Source of the DNA: Acidobacteriota bacterium
Lineage (GTDB): Bacteria; Pseudomonadota; Alphaproteobacteria; Caulobacterales; Hyphomonadaceae
Assembly (NCBI GenBank): GCA_016712445.1
Contig: JADJRB010000001.1
Coordinates: 868,001 to 932,000 of the forward strand
Length of the DNA: 64,000 nt
Direction of reading: 5' to 3'
Part shown: one piece after another, positions 39,238 through 49,148 of the stretch
How positions within the stretch are numbered: position 1 is the first letter of the stretch
Layout: the number at the start of each line of letters is the position of its first letter
Notes under the pieces: generated by a model
Databases searched by the model: none
What the model was told of the DNA's origin: nothing
What the model saw: only the letters and a program-made list of their open reading frames with translations
Made by a program: the position numbers and the translations under genes

Positions 39238-41619
39238 ATGGCGGGGGACAAACAGGACGCGGCGAAGGCGACGGGCTGGCGCCGGCATTTCACGCTCAGG
39301 AACCTGACGGCGCTGGTCGCTTTTGAAGCCGGCGCCCTGATGCTACTCGCGGTCGCCATTGGCTGGCCTGTGGGAGATGCCGCAAAGACGGCGGCAGAAA
39401 ACTGGACGGCGCTGGGGCTTGGCGTATTCGGGTGGTTCCTGTTCCAGGGCGCCCGGCTCTTCCGGATCTGCACCGACCAAGCGGGCGAAACGCCAGAGCG
39501 GCGCCGTCTGATGATGACGGAGATGTTCGTCTGGCTGCTCGTGTCACTGGCGGGGCTTTGCGCCGTTGCGCTTTTGAAGCCCGATGCCGGCGCGCTCAGC
39601 TTGCTGGACGTAAACACAGCCAATGGCCTGCTCTTCTTTCTGGCACTTTTGGCTGCGACGTTTGTCCCGCCGGGTGTCGGGGTCTGGCGCAGCGAGAAGC
39701 TGCAGGCTCAAGGACGGGCCGACAAGGCAATACTTCGGGGCGATGCAATATCCGGCGGATCACTGCTGTTTGGCGCATTTGCCATGTTGCTGATCGTCAT
39801 TCTCGCTTGGGCTGCGGCGCACAATGCCTTCAGCGCCCTCGGAGAAAACATCGGTGTAATTGCCACTCTGTTCGTGATGTTCGCTTTCGTGTTCTTTATC
39901 GTGCTTTCGTCGGTTACGCGCGGGCTAAATCTTTTCCAGGAGCGCGAAGCCACAGCTCAGGCTGCGTTCGCACCGGCCATACCCTTCACCACATTGGCGA
40001 GTTGGATCGACTCCGTCCTTGTCCGGATCGTCGCGCCGATGACCGGCGCCGTGCAAGCGCCGGACGGGCGTCATGGGCTCGGCTGGCACCATGTCTTGAT
40101 CATTGGCGTGATGGCGCCCCTGACATTGCTGGGATACGCCATGCCTCAGCCTTGGGGATTGATACCCATTGCCGGGGCATTCTTGTTCGCATTGTCCATC
40201 GGAAGGCGGTGGAGTTGGGTCGAAGGCGACCGTGAAACGGCATCGCGCCTGCGCACGACCAAGAGCAAGGACATTCATGTGGGTTTTTCGAACGACCTTC
40301 GCGACGAAGCGCTGCTCGGGTACGCGTTCCTGTTCGTGCTTGTCCCGCTCACGTTGTATCAGCTGAATGACATGACGCATGCCTTTTGCGTCAGCGATCG
40401 TGCCAAAGAGACTCCGAAATGCCTGACGCAAGCTGGCGACGGCGACTTCTTCGATTGGATATCGTTTTTCGGGCTTGAGTTATTCAAAGCCGTTCCGCTC
40501 GTCGACTGGGCGGAAATCTACGACTTCAAGCCGCCGCCGCCCTTGCTGCCGGCCTCGAACAGCGATGTACCGCAGCATCTGATTTTCGGATCGCGAGTGC
40601 TGGTCGATTTCGTCGTGATGGCAGCGCTGTTCCAAGCCATCGCCATTTTCCAGCGCAACCAAACTCAGAGAAAACTCTACGATTCAGGGCAGCTTGATGT
40701 GCTTGATCCGATCTCGGAGGAAGACTTTTTCGAGACCGGCATGATCCGTGTGAACAAGGCGGCGTTCGAAGGCTGGCAGAAACTGCCTCTCGATGAGCAA
40801 AAAGTGAACCCTGTCGTCGAACTTCGGGACGGTGTCTACTTCACTGCCAAGCCTGCGTTTCTCAAACGTGTTCAAGATCACGTCGACCGGCAAAGGGACC
40901 AAGGCGCTGCGCGTCCCTATGCCAGCGAACGGCTGGACCAGCTGGTTGACGATGATCGGGACGACCTTCAGGCCGGAGCGAAATGGATGGTCGAAAAGTA
41001 TCACCTGTTGGCCGGCAGTCCGCGCCACAGACTGAACCAAATTGACTTCCGCAACAGTGTCAGTCAGCGCGAAGGCGCTGAAGACGCAGAAACCCCGAGT
41101 GAGATCACGCAGCGCGTGACGGCGACCAACCGCGTCCTGGCCGACGCCAGCCAGTCCGACTCAGATATAACTGACGTCGACATCGGCGCCTTCCTGAGGC
41201 TCACGGCAAGCGTGGCTGATATACCGGTCTCGCAGATTGCACTCACATCAGTGCTGGAACGTCTGCACACGGCCAATGCGCTGAGAGTGCTGAAACTGAT
41301 GACACAATCATCCCCTGCTGCTCACCCGGAGCTTGAAGACCTGCTGGGACCGGGCTGCGGAAACCTCAAGCTTGGATCAACTTTGGCAGGGGTGCGCGCA
41401 ACCGTCTACAACTCGATTGCCGTTCTTGGCGAACGAGCCGCGGAAGATGGAACGCCTGAGTCCCGAGGGGTCGCCCAAGACGCCTTGGAGTTCTGCAAAG
41501 TCAAATCGCAGCTCGTAATCACCGGCGGTGATCGGGCGATCACAGGTCAGAAGGCCGCCAAGGCCGCTGCTGAACGAATCCGGAAAGCACTCAAAAATCC
41601 ACCGGACGAAGACGCCTAG
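39238..41619 (+). CDS. Large multi-pass membrane protein of unknown family
   Basis: The 793-residue product has about ten hydrophobic segments in its first 480 residues (for example near 24-45, 58-75, 97-116, 130-148, 175-195, 204-224, 285-305, 311-330, 362-378 and 463-480), then a soluble C-terminal half rich in charged helices (QDHVDRQRDQGAARPYASER and later LQAGAKWMVEKYHLLAG). No catalytic motif or known family was recognised. AT content is slightly higher than its neighbours, which may hint at transfer. It overlaps the convergent SDR gene by four bases. Confidence 0.8.
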   Translation: MAGDKQDAAKATGWRRHFTLRNLTALVAFEAGALMLLAVAIGWPVGDAAKTAAENWTALGLGVFGWFLFQGARLFRICTDQAGETPERRRLMMTEMFVWLLVSLAGLCAVALLKPDAGALSLLDVNTANGLLFFLALLAATFVPPGVGVWRSEKLQAQGRADKAILRGDAISGGSLLFGAFAMLLIVILAWAAAHNAFSALGENIGVIATLFVMFAFVFFIVLSSVTRGLNLFQEREATAQAAFAPAIPFTTLASWIDSVLVRIVAPMTGAVQAPDGRHGLGWHHVLIIGVMAPLTLLGYAMPQPWGLIPIAGAFLFALSIGRRWSWVEGDRETASRLRTTKSKDIHVGFSNDLRDEALLGYAFLFVLVPLTLYQLNDMTHAFCVSDRAKETPKCLTQAGDGDFFDWISFFGLELFKAVPLVDWAEIYDFKPPPPLLPASNSDVPQHLIFGSRVLVDFVVMAALFQAIAIFQRNQTQRKLYDSGQLDVLDPISEEDFFETGMIRVNKAAFEGWQKLPLDEQKVNPVVELRDGVYFTAKPAFLKRVQDHVDRQRDQGAARPYASERLDQLVDDDRDDLQAGAKWMVEKYHLLAGSPRHRLNQIDFRNSVSQREGAEDAETPSEITQRVTATNRVLADASQSDSDITDVDIGAFLRLTASVADIPVSQIALTSVLERLHTANALRVLKLMTQSSPAAHPELEDLLGPGCGNLKLGSTLAGVRATVYNSIAVLGERAAEDGTPESRGVAQDALEFCKVKSQLVITGGDRAITGQKAAKAAAERIRKALKNPPDEDA

Positions 41620-42431
41620 TCCATGCGCCGGTAGCGGCTGGACTGGCCGGCGACGAGGGCGCGGCCGAGGGGTTCCGGGAGGATGCGGGTGAGCGTGGCC
41701 AGTGCCTTGTTGGCAGCGCCGGGCACCACGACCGGATGGCCGGCATTCACCGCGTCGATGCCCGCCTTCACCACGGGGGCCGCGTCCATCCACATCCACT
41801 TCGGCATCTTGTTGGTCTCGCCGCGCGTGCCGTTCACGTCGTGAAATTCGCTCCAGGTGAAGCCGGGGCAGAGCGCCGTACAATGAATATCCGTGTGCCC
41901 CAGCGCCGCGCACTCGGCATTCAGGCTTTCCGAGAACTTGATCAGCCCCGCTTTCACACTCGCGTACAGGGTGTGGCCGGCGCTGCCCGCGGCATAACCC
42001 GCGAGCGAGGCGACATTGATGATGCGGCCATACTTGCGCGCCGCCATGCCCGGCAGCAGCTTGTGCGTGAGTTCAAAGGGCGCCGTGTAGAGGACCTGTA
42101 CGAAAGCCGCCTGGTCTTCCCAGCGCGTCGAGAAGAAGGTGCCCGGAAGTCCGTAGCCGGCATTGTTGACGAGCGCATCGACCTCAAGGCCATGCTCGGC
42201 GAGCCGGGTGACCAGCCGCGCGGGCGCCGCCGGATCGGCGAGATCTTCCGCGAGGACCGTGGCGGTGATGCCGTGCGCCTCGCGCAGACCTGCCGCGAGC
42301 GCCTCAAGCCGGTCGGCCCGGCGGGCGGTGAGAACGAGGTTCCATCCGAGCGCGGCATACTGGCGGGCGAACTCCGCGCCGATGCCGGCAGAGGCGCCCG
42401 TGATGAGGCAAGTTCGGCGATTATTGTTCAA
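41616..42431 (-). CDS. Short-chain dehydrogenase/reductase
   Basis: The 271-residue SDR has the TGASAGIG cofactor loop near its N terminus, NNAGYG, the catalytic Ser in NVASLAGY and the YASVK pair. Its substrate is unknown. The start is placed at a TTG (42431) because the cofactor motif begins only eight residues later and GAGGTGAGTTT provides a ribosome site; an ATG 30 codons upstream would add an unlikely arginine-rich leader. It is divergent from the TonB receptor gene. Confidence 0.87.
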   Translation of the reverse strand: MNNNRRTCLITGASAGIGAEFARQYAALGWNLVLTARRADRLEALAAGLREAHGITATVLAEDLADPAAPARLVTRLAEHGLEVDALVNNAGYGLPGTFFSTRWEDQAAFVQVLYTAPFELTHKLLPGMAARKYGRIINVASLAGYAAGSAGHTLYASVKAGLIKFSESLNAECAALGHTDIHCTALCPGFTWSEFHDVNGTRGETNKMPKWMWMDAAPVVKAGIDAVNAGHPVVVPGAANKALATLTRILPEPLGRALVAGQSSRYRRMD

Positions 42432-42609
42432 AAACTCACCTCGGATGCGAAAATGTGACCGAAATGCAACAAAGGCCGGACTTAAGTGTGACGAGAGTCC
42501 GGCTCTCTTGTTGCGCCGCAAGACATGCGCACCTTACGGTTCTGTAGGGGAAACAACAATGCGCGGGCGAAGCCCAGTCATCATTGAATTCACGGAGCGG
42601 ACAGACATC

Positions 42610-45096
42610 ATGAAATTCAAGAGCATACTTTTTGCGGCTGCAGCCACTGCGGCCCTTTCGATCGGCGCCTCCAGCGCCTGGGCACAGGAAGACGCGCCGG
42701 ACGAGTCGGCCCGCACGCTCGACACCGTCGTCACGGTCGGCACACGCGTGGCCAACCGGTCGGCGCTCGACACGGCTGCGCCGGTCGACGTGGTCTCGGC
42801 CGAGTCGATCCAGAACATCGGCGTTGGCGAGCTGAACCAGGCCCTTTCGGTGAACCTGCCGGCACTCAACTTCCCCCGCCCTGCCCTGGCAGATGGTACC
42901 GACTCCGTGCGCCCGGCCGCCCTGCGCGGCCTCGCGCCTGACCAGACGCTGGTCCTCGTCAACGGCAAGCGCCGCCACCAGGCTTCGCTGGTCAACGTCA
43001 ACGGCACCATCGGCCGCGGCGCCTCGTCGGTCGACCTCAACACGATTCCGAACCTCGCGGTCGGCGGCGTTGAAGTGCTGCGCGACGGTGCATCGGCGCT
43101 CTACGGTTCCGACGCCATCGCCGGCGTGGTGAACGTGCGCCTGCGCGAAGCGGCTGAGGGCGGACAGGTCGCCGCCAGCTATGGCTGGCGCGAAACCGAA
43201 TATACCGTGCCCGTGATCACGCCGACCACGCCCGGCGTGCCCAACCCCGGCTCGTCGGTGTCGCGCAAGCGTTCGGACGGCCACACCTACACCGTGGCGG
43301 GCTGGAAAGGCTTCCATCTCGGCGAAGACGGCTTCCTGACCGTTACCGGCGAATACAAGGACCAGAACCACACGGTCCGCACCGGCTATGACCACCGTCA
43401 GCAGTATCCGGGTTCGCAGCCGGATGCCGAAGCCGAAATCGGCCGCTACAATGCCTGGACCGGCGAACCGGACCTCGAGCAGGTCACGCTCTTCGCCAAC
43501 GCCGGCATGGATGTCGGTGAGGCCGAACTCTACGGCTGGGCCAGCTACCAGGATCGCCAGACCACCTCGGCCGGCTTCTTCCGCCGCGCGCTCGATGACC
43601 GCAACGTCATCCAGATCTACCCCAACGGCTTCCTGCCGCTGATCAATCCGACGACCACGGACTATTCCGCGCTCGGCGGCGTGCGCTTCGACTGGGGCGG
43701 CTGGGATGCCGACGCCTCTGTCGGCTACGGCAAGAACAAGATGGACTTCGTGATCAGCAACACGCTGAACCGCTCGCTTGGCGTCGCTTCGGGCACCGAG
43801 TTCGATGCCGGCGGCTTCGAGAGCTCGCAGGTCGTTGCAGCCCTCAACATGGTCAAAGGCTTCGACGTCGATGGCCTCGCTTCGGAGCTGAACGTGGCTT
43901 GGGGCATCGAAGGCCGCCGCGAGAACTACAAGATCTTCGCGGGCGAGCCGGACTCCTATCGCAATGGCGGCGTGCTGCTCGGCAACGGCAACTCGACCGC
44001 TTCGGGCGCACAGGTGTTCCCGGGCTTCCAGCCAGCCAACGAACGCGACGAGTCGCGCGGCGCCATCGGTGCCTATGTCGATCTCGAAGCGAACGTTACC
44101 GACGCGCTCCTGGTGTCGGGCGCGGTGCGGGCAGAGTCCTACTCCGACTTCGGCGAGACCCTGACCGGCAAGCTCGCAGCCCGTTATGACCTGACCGACA
44201 GCTTCGCGCTGCGGGCCTCGGTCCAGAACGGCTTCCGCGCTCCGTCGCTGCAGCAGCAGTTCTTCACCACCACGTCGACCAACTTCATCGGCGGCGTGCC
44301 GTTCGATGTGACGACCTTCACCGTGGACGACCCGATCGCCCAGGCGCTGGGTGCGAAGAGCCTCGATGCCGAGACGTCGACCAACTACGCGGTCGGTGCC
44401 GTCTTCCAGACCGGCGCCTTCAACGTCACCGTCGACGCCTACCGGATCGACGTCACCGACCGGATCGTCCTGTCGGAAAACCTGACCGCGGCGAACGTGC
44501 AGGCTTACCTCGTCAGCCAGGGCTTCATCGGCTCGGGCGGCGGACGCTTCTTCCTCAACGGTGTGGACACTGAAACCACCGGTGTGGACGTGATCGCAAA
44601 CTATGCGTTCCCGGAAACGGCGATCGGATCGTTCAACGCCACCTTCGGCGCCAACTTCAACAAGACAGACGTAACCAAGGTTCCGGCCATCCCGGTGCTT
44701 GCAGCCCTGTCTCCGGCGCCGACGCTGTTCGGACGTGTCAACGTGCTGACCCTCGAGGAAGGCGCACCGAAGGACAAGTTCACCGGCCAGCTGAACTGGG
44801 AAAACGGTCCGTTCGAGGGCACCCTGCGCGCCGTGCGCTACGGTGAAGTGCTCGTGCCGGGCACGACCTCCGCAACCGACTACAACCTCAGCCCCAAGAC
44901 GATCATCGACCTTGAGGCCCGCTACACCTGGAACGACATGGTCACGCTCGCCGTCGGCGCAGACAACATCCTGGACGAATACCCGGATGCTGCGCCGCTC
45001 GGCCTGAACTCGACCTCCAACACGCCGTTCTCGACCTACTCGCCGTTCGGCTATTCGGGCCGCTTCGTCTACACGAAGGCCACGGTCAACTTCTGA
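42610..45096 (+). CDS. TonB-dependent outer membrane receptor
   Basis: The 828-residue precursor has a signal peptide (LFAAAATAALSIGASSAWAQ), a TonB-box-like LDTVVTVGTR, a plug domain (about residues 55-180, with LRGLAPDQTLVLVNGKRRHQ and VEVLRDGASALYGSDAIAG) and a beta-barrel ending in a C-terminal aromatic-rich strand (GRFVYTKATVNF). It imports an unknown substrate using TonB energy. The ATG at 42610 has GGAG 11 bases upstream. No adjacent gene identifies the substrate. A terminator follows. Confidence 0.95.
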   Translation: MKFKSILFAAAATAALSIGASSAWAQEDAPDESARTLDTVVTVGTRVANRSALDTAAPVDVVSAESIQNIGVGELNQALSVNLPALNFPRPALADGTDSVRPAALRGLAPDQTLVLVNGKRRHQASLVNVNGTIGRGASSVDLNTIPNLAVGGVEVLRDGASALYGSDAIAGVVNVRLREAAEGGQVAASYGWRETEYTVPVITPTTPGVPNPGSSVSRKRSDGHTYTVAGWKGFHLGEDGFLTVTGEYKDQNHTVRTGYDHRQQYPGSQPDAEAEIGRYNAWTGEPDLEQVTLFANAGMDVGEAELYGWASYQDRQTTSAGFFRRALDDRNVIQIYPNGFLPLINPTTTDYSALGGVRFDWGGWDADASVGYGKNKMDFVISNTLNRSLGVASGTEFDAGGFESSQVVAALNMVKGFDVDGLASELNVAWGIEGRRENYKIFAGEPDSYRNGGVLLGNGNSTASGAQVFPGFQPANERDESRGAIGAYVDLEANVTDALLVSGAVRAESYSDFGETLTGKLAARYDLTDSFALRASVQNGFRAPSLQQQFFTTTSTNFIGGVPFDVTTFTVDDPIAQALGAKSLDAETSTNYAVGAVFQTGAFNVTVDAYRIDVTDRIVLSENLTAANVQAYLVSQGFIGSGGGRFFLNGVDTETTGVDVIANYAFPETAIGSFNATFGANFNKTDVTKVPAIPVLAALSPAPTLFGRVNVLTLEEGAPKDKFTGQLNWENGPFEGTLRAVRYGEVLVPGTTSATDYNLSPKTIIDLEARYTWNDMVTLAVGADNILDEYPDAAPLGLNSTSNTPFSTYSPFGYSGRFVYTKATVNF

Positions 45097-45121
45097 TCCG
45101 GACAAACCGGACCTGAAATCG

Positions 45122-45150
45122 CGCCGCTCCCGGAAGGGGGCGGCGTTTTT
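45122..45150 (+). terminator. Rho-independent terminator after the TonB receptor
   Basis: CGCCGCTCCC (45122-45131) pairs with GGGGGCGGCG (45136-45145) across a GGAA loop with one G-T pair, then five T. Confidence 0.85.
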
Positions 45151-45211
45151 CATGGCGGCTTGATTGCGCGGGCGCCTCGCCTAGTGTCGGCGGCGCAGAC
45201 GGAGGACGTCC

Positions 45212-46102
45212 ATGCCGCGCGTGAAGAGCAACGGAATAGAACTCGAATACGACACGATGGGCAGCCCGAACGATCCGGCGGTGGTGCTGATCATGGGTTT
45301 TGCCTTCCAGATGACGCGCTGGCCGGAGGCGCTGAAGCGCGGCATTGCGGATGCGGGTTACCGGGTGATCTGGTTCGACAACCGGGACATCGGCCTGTCG
45401 AGCGAGATTTCGCATTTCACGCCCCCGACGGCGATGGAAGTCATGCAGGCGGTGATGGCCGGCAAGGACGCCGCGAACATGGTGCCCTACACGCTGGACG
45501 ATCTCGCCGCCGACACGGCCGGGCTACTGGACGCGCTCGGCATTCAGCAGGCGGACATCATCGGCATGTCGATGGGCGGGATGATCGCGCAGCTGATGGC
45601 GCTCGACCATGCCGCGAAGGTGCGCAAGCTCGTGCTGATGATGACGACCTCAGGTAACCCTTCCCTGCCCCTGCCGGCGCCGGAAGCGATGGCGGCGCTC
45701 AGCGCGCTGCCGGCCGAGCGGACGGCCGAGGCGATCGGCGAGATCGCCATCTTGGCCCAGCACGGCATCGGTTCGCATCCGGAGCTGCGCAATTCCGCAG
45801 AAGTCATCCGTGCACGCGCGATCGAGGATTTCCATCGCTCCGACCGGCCGATGGGCATGCTGCGCCAGAACGGCGCTGTGATTGCACAGAAGCGGTGGCA
45901 TCACCGGCTTGGCGACGTGAAGGCGCCGACGCTGGTTCTGCACGGGGCGGAAGATCCGCTCGTGCGCCCGGCTGCCGGCGAGGACATCGCCAAGCGCATC
46001 CCGGGCGCGGTGTTCAAGGCCTATCCCCATTGGGGCCACGACCTGGCGGACAGGATGTCCGACACGCTGGTGTCGGACATCGTGCCGTTCCTGAAGGCCT
46101 AG
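45212..46102 (+). CDS. Alpha/beta hydrolase
   Basis: The 296-residue hydrolase has the oxyanion segment VVLIMGFAFQMTRW, nucleophile elbow GMSMGG (Ser about 113), acid in LVLHGAEDPLVRP and His in PHWGHDL. The pattern DNRDIGLSS resembles carboxylesterases and aclacinomycin methylesterase-like enzymes. The substrate is unknown. It converges on the cyclase-family gene with overlapping stop codons. Confidence 0.9.
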   Translation: MPRVKSNGIELEYDTMGSPNDPAVVLIMGFAFQMTRWPEALKRGIADAGYRVIWFDNRDIGLSSEISHFTPPTAMEVMQAVMAGKDAANMVPYTLDDLAADTAGLLDALGIQQADIIGMSMGGMIAQLMALDHAAKVRKLVLMMTTSGNPSLPLPAPEAMAALSALPAERTAEAIGEIAILAQHGIGSHPELRNSAEVIRARAIEDFHRSDRPMGMLRQNGAVIAQKRWHHRLGDVKAPTLVLHGAEDPLVRPAAGEDIAKRIPGAVFKAYPHWGHDLADRMSDTLVSDIVPFLKA

Positions 46103-47070
46103 CGGATCGCCACCGGATTGATGATCGCCTGCACCGCGCCTTCGAGGCGTGGCGCGCCGAGGGTGAAGAAGAATTCGGTGACGCCATCAGCGGCGAGTTC
46201 GTCGGTGACCATGTTTTCGAGGATGTAGACGCCGTTCTTCGCGAGCAGCGTCAGGTGCACGTCGAACGGGCGCGCTTCCTTCTCGAACGGGATCACTTCG
46301 ATTGCCCAGGTGTCGGCGCCGATGGCCACGACGCCGAGATCGGCGAGGTACTGCGCGCCCTCGACGCCGAGGCCCGGCTCGACGGGCGAGAGTTCCGCAT
46401 CATTCTCGGTGGCCTTCATCGTGCCGGTATGGAAAAGCACGATGTCGCCCTTGCCGATGGTGACGCCGGCGGCCTTGGCGGCCGCCTCGATCTCAGCGCG
46501 GTTGAACGCCGTACCCGGAGCAACCGGATTGCCGAAGGCTTTCGTCATGTCGAGCAGGATGCCGCGTGTGGCGACCGGCGGGATCGTGTGCGTGCCATAC
46601 TGCGTGAGGCCGCCGGTGGTGACGAATTCGGAGACCGGAACGCCGTTATAGTACCGGTGATCGATGCCCATGTGGCCGAGGCCGTCGATCTGGCTGCCGA
46701 TGCCGATATAGGTGTTGACGAGATCATCATTGCCGACTGCCTTGTTCTCGCCAAGCGGCGTGCCCGAACCGTCCGAGAGCTGAAGGATCGTCATGCTGAA
46801 CTTGCGCGGGCCGTAAGCGGGCGTCTTCGCGCCGGTCACCTGGCCGAGCGCGTAGGTCTTGCCAGTGGTGATGAGCTTGGCGGCCTCGGCAGTCTTTTCG
46901 GCGGAGAGGTTGTTCATGGCGCCGAGCCGGTCGTCTGCGCCATAGCGCGAAGGATACCAGCCTTCGGATATCACTTCGGTCTTGGCGGCCGCCGGCTGTT
47001 CGGCCACGCCGTTCGACAGACTGCTGCAGGCGGCGAGCAGCGCGCTCGTCGTGATCAGGATGCGTTTCAT
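46099..47070 (-). CDS. Cyclase family (PF04199) lipoprotein
   Basis: The 323-residue precursor has a lipobox SALLAACSS (Cys14) and a kynurenine-formamidase-like cyclase domain. The metal-site region reads GIGSQIDGLGH instead of the classic HxGTHxDxxxH: the Asp and last His remain but the first two His are Gly and Gln. A subgroup with TQWDGLAH at this place is known, so it may still bind metal. GGAGGAACAC precedes the ATG at 47070. The likely role is hydrolysis of an amide or lactone at the cell surface. Confidence 0.82.
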   Translation of the reverse strand: MKRILITTSALLAACSSLSNGVAEQPAAAKTEVISEGWYPSRYGADDRLGAMNNLSAEKTAEAAKLITTGKTYALGQVTGAKTPAYGPRKFSMTILQLSDGSGTPLGENKAVGNDDLVNTYIGIGSQIDGLGHMGIDHRYYNGVPVSEFVTTGGLTQYGTHTIPPVATRGILLDMTKAFGNPVAPGTAFNRAEIEAAAKAAGVTIGKGDIVLFHTGTMKATENDAELSPVEPGLGVEGAQYLADLGVVAIGADTWAIEVIPFEKEARPFDVHLTLLAKNGVYILENMVTDELAADGVTEFFFTLGAPRLEGAVQAIINPVAIR

Positions 47071-47129
47071 GTGTTCCTCCCTCTGGTTTTGGGAGGAGCC
47101 TATCGGCGCCCGGCCGCTTGGCAAGCGTT

Positions 47130-48077
47130 TCAGGCGCGGCGGACCAGGAAGCCGGCGCGCGGGAAGTGGACGTGGATCGTCTCGGCCTCAGGCGTGAAGC
47201 GGCGCAGGATGATGCGCTGCGAGTCGGCGTGGACGAGTTCGCCCTCCACCCAGACCTGTCCGTAATCATCCGGCGCGACGGCGACCTGTTCGCCGGGCGA
47301 GAATTCCTGCGGCTCGTTGCGGGTCGTCGCGGCGACGAGGCGCGGCGCGGCGTCCTTGGCGATGGCGAGGGCTTCGCGCGAGGTGATCGTCTCCGGCACC
47401 TGGCCTTCGACCTCGGCGATGCGGCGGTACCAGGCGGCCGTCAGCGGCGCACTCTCGAGGCAGGCATCGGCAAATTCCGGCACCGCATTCTTCATCCACC
47501 AGACGTTCATGTAGGCATGCACGTCGACGAGGCCCGGCTTCGCGCCGATCAGGTACAGGCCGGAGCCCGCCCCCTTCCCGCCCGCGAGGCGCTCCTCGAT
47601 CAGCATCAGGCGGGCGCGCCACTGGTCCTTCATCATCGGGGCGACGGCCTTCATGCCCTCGACATTGAACGGACGGCCGGAAAGCTGTTCGCGGTCCTTG
47701 ATGAAGGCTTCCGGCACGCTGTCGCCCATGTGGCCGAAGATGACGGCGACCGAGGATTGGAACCAGCGCGAGTCGGCCCAGCCGGCAACGATCTGCGCGA
47801 GGCCTTCATGGCCGGGCAGCTTCAGCGCAAAGATCGGATAGCGCGCCTCGAGTTCGCGCAGGATGATGGCCGAGTCGCAGAAGATGTCGGCGCCGATCTG
47901 CATGACCGGGGTGCGCCGGTAGCCGCCGGTCATCGGCATCAGGTCCGGGCGCGGCATGATCATCGGAATCTCGACGCGCGCATAGGCGAGGTTCTTCAGG
48001 CGAAGGGCAAGGCGCACCTTCTCGGAGAAGGGCGAAGACGGGTACTCGTGAAGGATGATGCTGCGAGCGTCGGCCAT
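47130..48077 (-). CDS. Glutathione S-transferase family protein with C-terminal extension
   Basis: The 315-residue protein has a thioredoxin-like N domain (YPSSPFSEKVRLALRLKNL, about residues 11-29, with MQIGADIFCDSAIILRELE) and a helical GST C domain. The final 70 residues add an SH3-like segment (SPGEQVAVAPDDYGQVWVEG). The ATG at 48077 is chosen because an upstream ATG at 48218 would overlap the divergent MGMT gene start. The substrate is unknown. Confidence 0.85.
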   Translation of the reverse strand: MADARSIILHEYPSSPFSEKVRLALRLKNLAYARVEIPMIMPRPDLMPMTGGYRRTPVMQIGADIFCDSAIILRELEARYPIFALKLPGHEGLAQIVAGWADSRWFQSSVAVIFGHMGDSVPEAFIKDREQLSGRPFNVEGMKAVAPMMKDQWRARLMLIEERLAGGKGAGSGLYLIGAKPGLVDVHAYMNVWWMKNAVPEFADACLESAPLTAAWYRRIAEVEGQVPETITSREALAIAKDAAPRLVAATTRNEPQEFSPGEQVAVAPDDYGQVWVEGELVHADSQRIILRRFTPEAETIHVHFPRAGFLVRRA

Positions 48078-48216
48078 GTAGCTTTGCGAACCTCCCCGTA
48101 AGCAAGCGGTGCACTCTGCGCGTGATGGCAAGCGAAGGTAAAGGGCTAATTTAGGCACCTCCGGACGGCGCAAGAAACGGGTGGCGCCGGGCGTCCGGGA
48201 GGGCCATTTTGGCGTC

Positions 48217-49101
48217 ATGACACAGACACCTGCTCCCCTCTCCGAACGCGCCGCCGCCTATGGGCGCATGGCCAAGGCTCTCGACTGGATGGGCGAGACC
48301 TGGGCCGACTGGCCGGACCTCGAGACATCCGCCGCTGCGGTTGGCCTTTCGCCGCACCATTTCCAGCGCGAATTCACCCGCTGGGCCGGCATCAGCCCGA
48401 AGCAATACCAGGGCACCCTGGCCCATGCGGCAGCCGGCGAGCTGCTGCGCGGCGGCGCCAGCGTGCTGGACGCGGCGCTTGAGACGGGCCTGTCGGGCCC
48501 CGGCCGGCTGCATGACCTCTTCGTGGCGCATGAAGGCCTCTCCCCCGGCGAGGCGAAAGGCGGCGGCAAGGGCGCGGACCTGAGCATCGGCGCGGCGCCG
48601 ACGCCGTTCGGGCGCGGCATATTCCTGACGTCGCCGCGCGGGCTCTGCGGTCTCGGTTTTGCCGATGACGGCGCGGCCGCAAAATCCGGCTTCGTGCATC
48701 CGGGCTATACCGAGGAGCGCGTCTTCGCCGATCTCGCGGCGCGCTATCCCGGGGCCGACATCCGCCGCGATGACGCCGAGGCGCAGCGCTGGGCGGTACG
48801 GGCCTTCGAGCGGCGCGAGGCGCTGCCGGTGGCGCTCTACGGCACGCCGTTCCGGCGCCAGATCTGGCGCGCGCTGATGGATATTCCGGCCGGGGAGACC
48901 TGGACCTATGGGCAGGTCGCGCGCGCCGCCGGCCATCCGCAGGCCGCCCGCGCGGCCGGCGCCGCGATCGGCGCCAACACGATCGCCTGGTTCATCCCCT
49001 GCCACCGGGCCCTTGCAGCCGATGGCCGCCTGCATAACTATCACTGGGGTGTGGCGCGCAAACGCGCCATGCTCGTCTACGAACGCGCGCACGTGGCCTG
49101 A
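48217..49101 (+). CDS. AraC-type HTH/O6-methylguanine-DNA methyltransferase fusion (Ada-like)
   Basis: The 294-residue protein joins an AraC-like HTH (about residues 10-100, with AAVGLSPHHFQREFTRWAGI) to an MGMT domain ending in FIPCHRALAADG, where Cys262 accepts the alkyl group. It repairs O6-alkylguanine. Unlike Ada it lacks the N-terminal zinc domain that senses methylphosphotriesters, as in other two-domain relatives, so its DNA-binding part may act differently. The ATG at 48217 is used. Confidence 0.9.
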   Translation: MTQTPAPLSERAAAYGRMAKALDWMGETWADWPDLETSAAAVGLSPHHFQREFTRWAGISPKQYQGTLAHAAAGELLRGGASVLDAALETGLSGPGRLHDLFVAHEGLSPGEAKGGGKGADLSIGAAPTPFGRGIFLTSPRGLCGLGFADDGAAAKSGFVHPGYTEERVFADLAARYPGADIRRDDAEAQRWAVRAFERREALPVALYGTPFRRQIWRALMDIPAGETWTYGQVARAAGHPQAARAAGAAIGANTIAWFIPCHRALAADGRLHNYHWGVARKRAMLVYERAHVA

Positions 49102-49148
49102 TCCCTTCCGGAGCCGCCCGGCGCCGAGCCCGGGATCGCCTGCCTGCC

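Noticed and set aside
42436..45153. 905-codon minus-strand frame opposite the TonB receptor
   Set aside because: It mirrors a complete TonB receptor with clear signal peptide and plug domain; the opposite product has no domain pattern.
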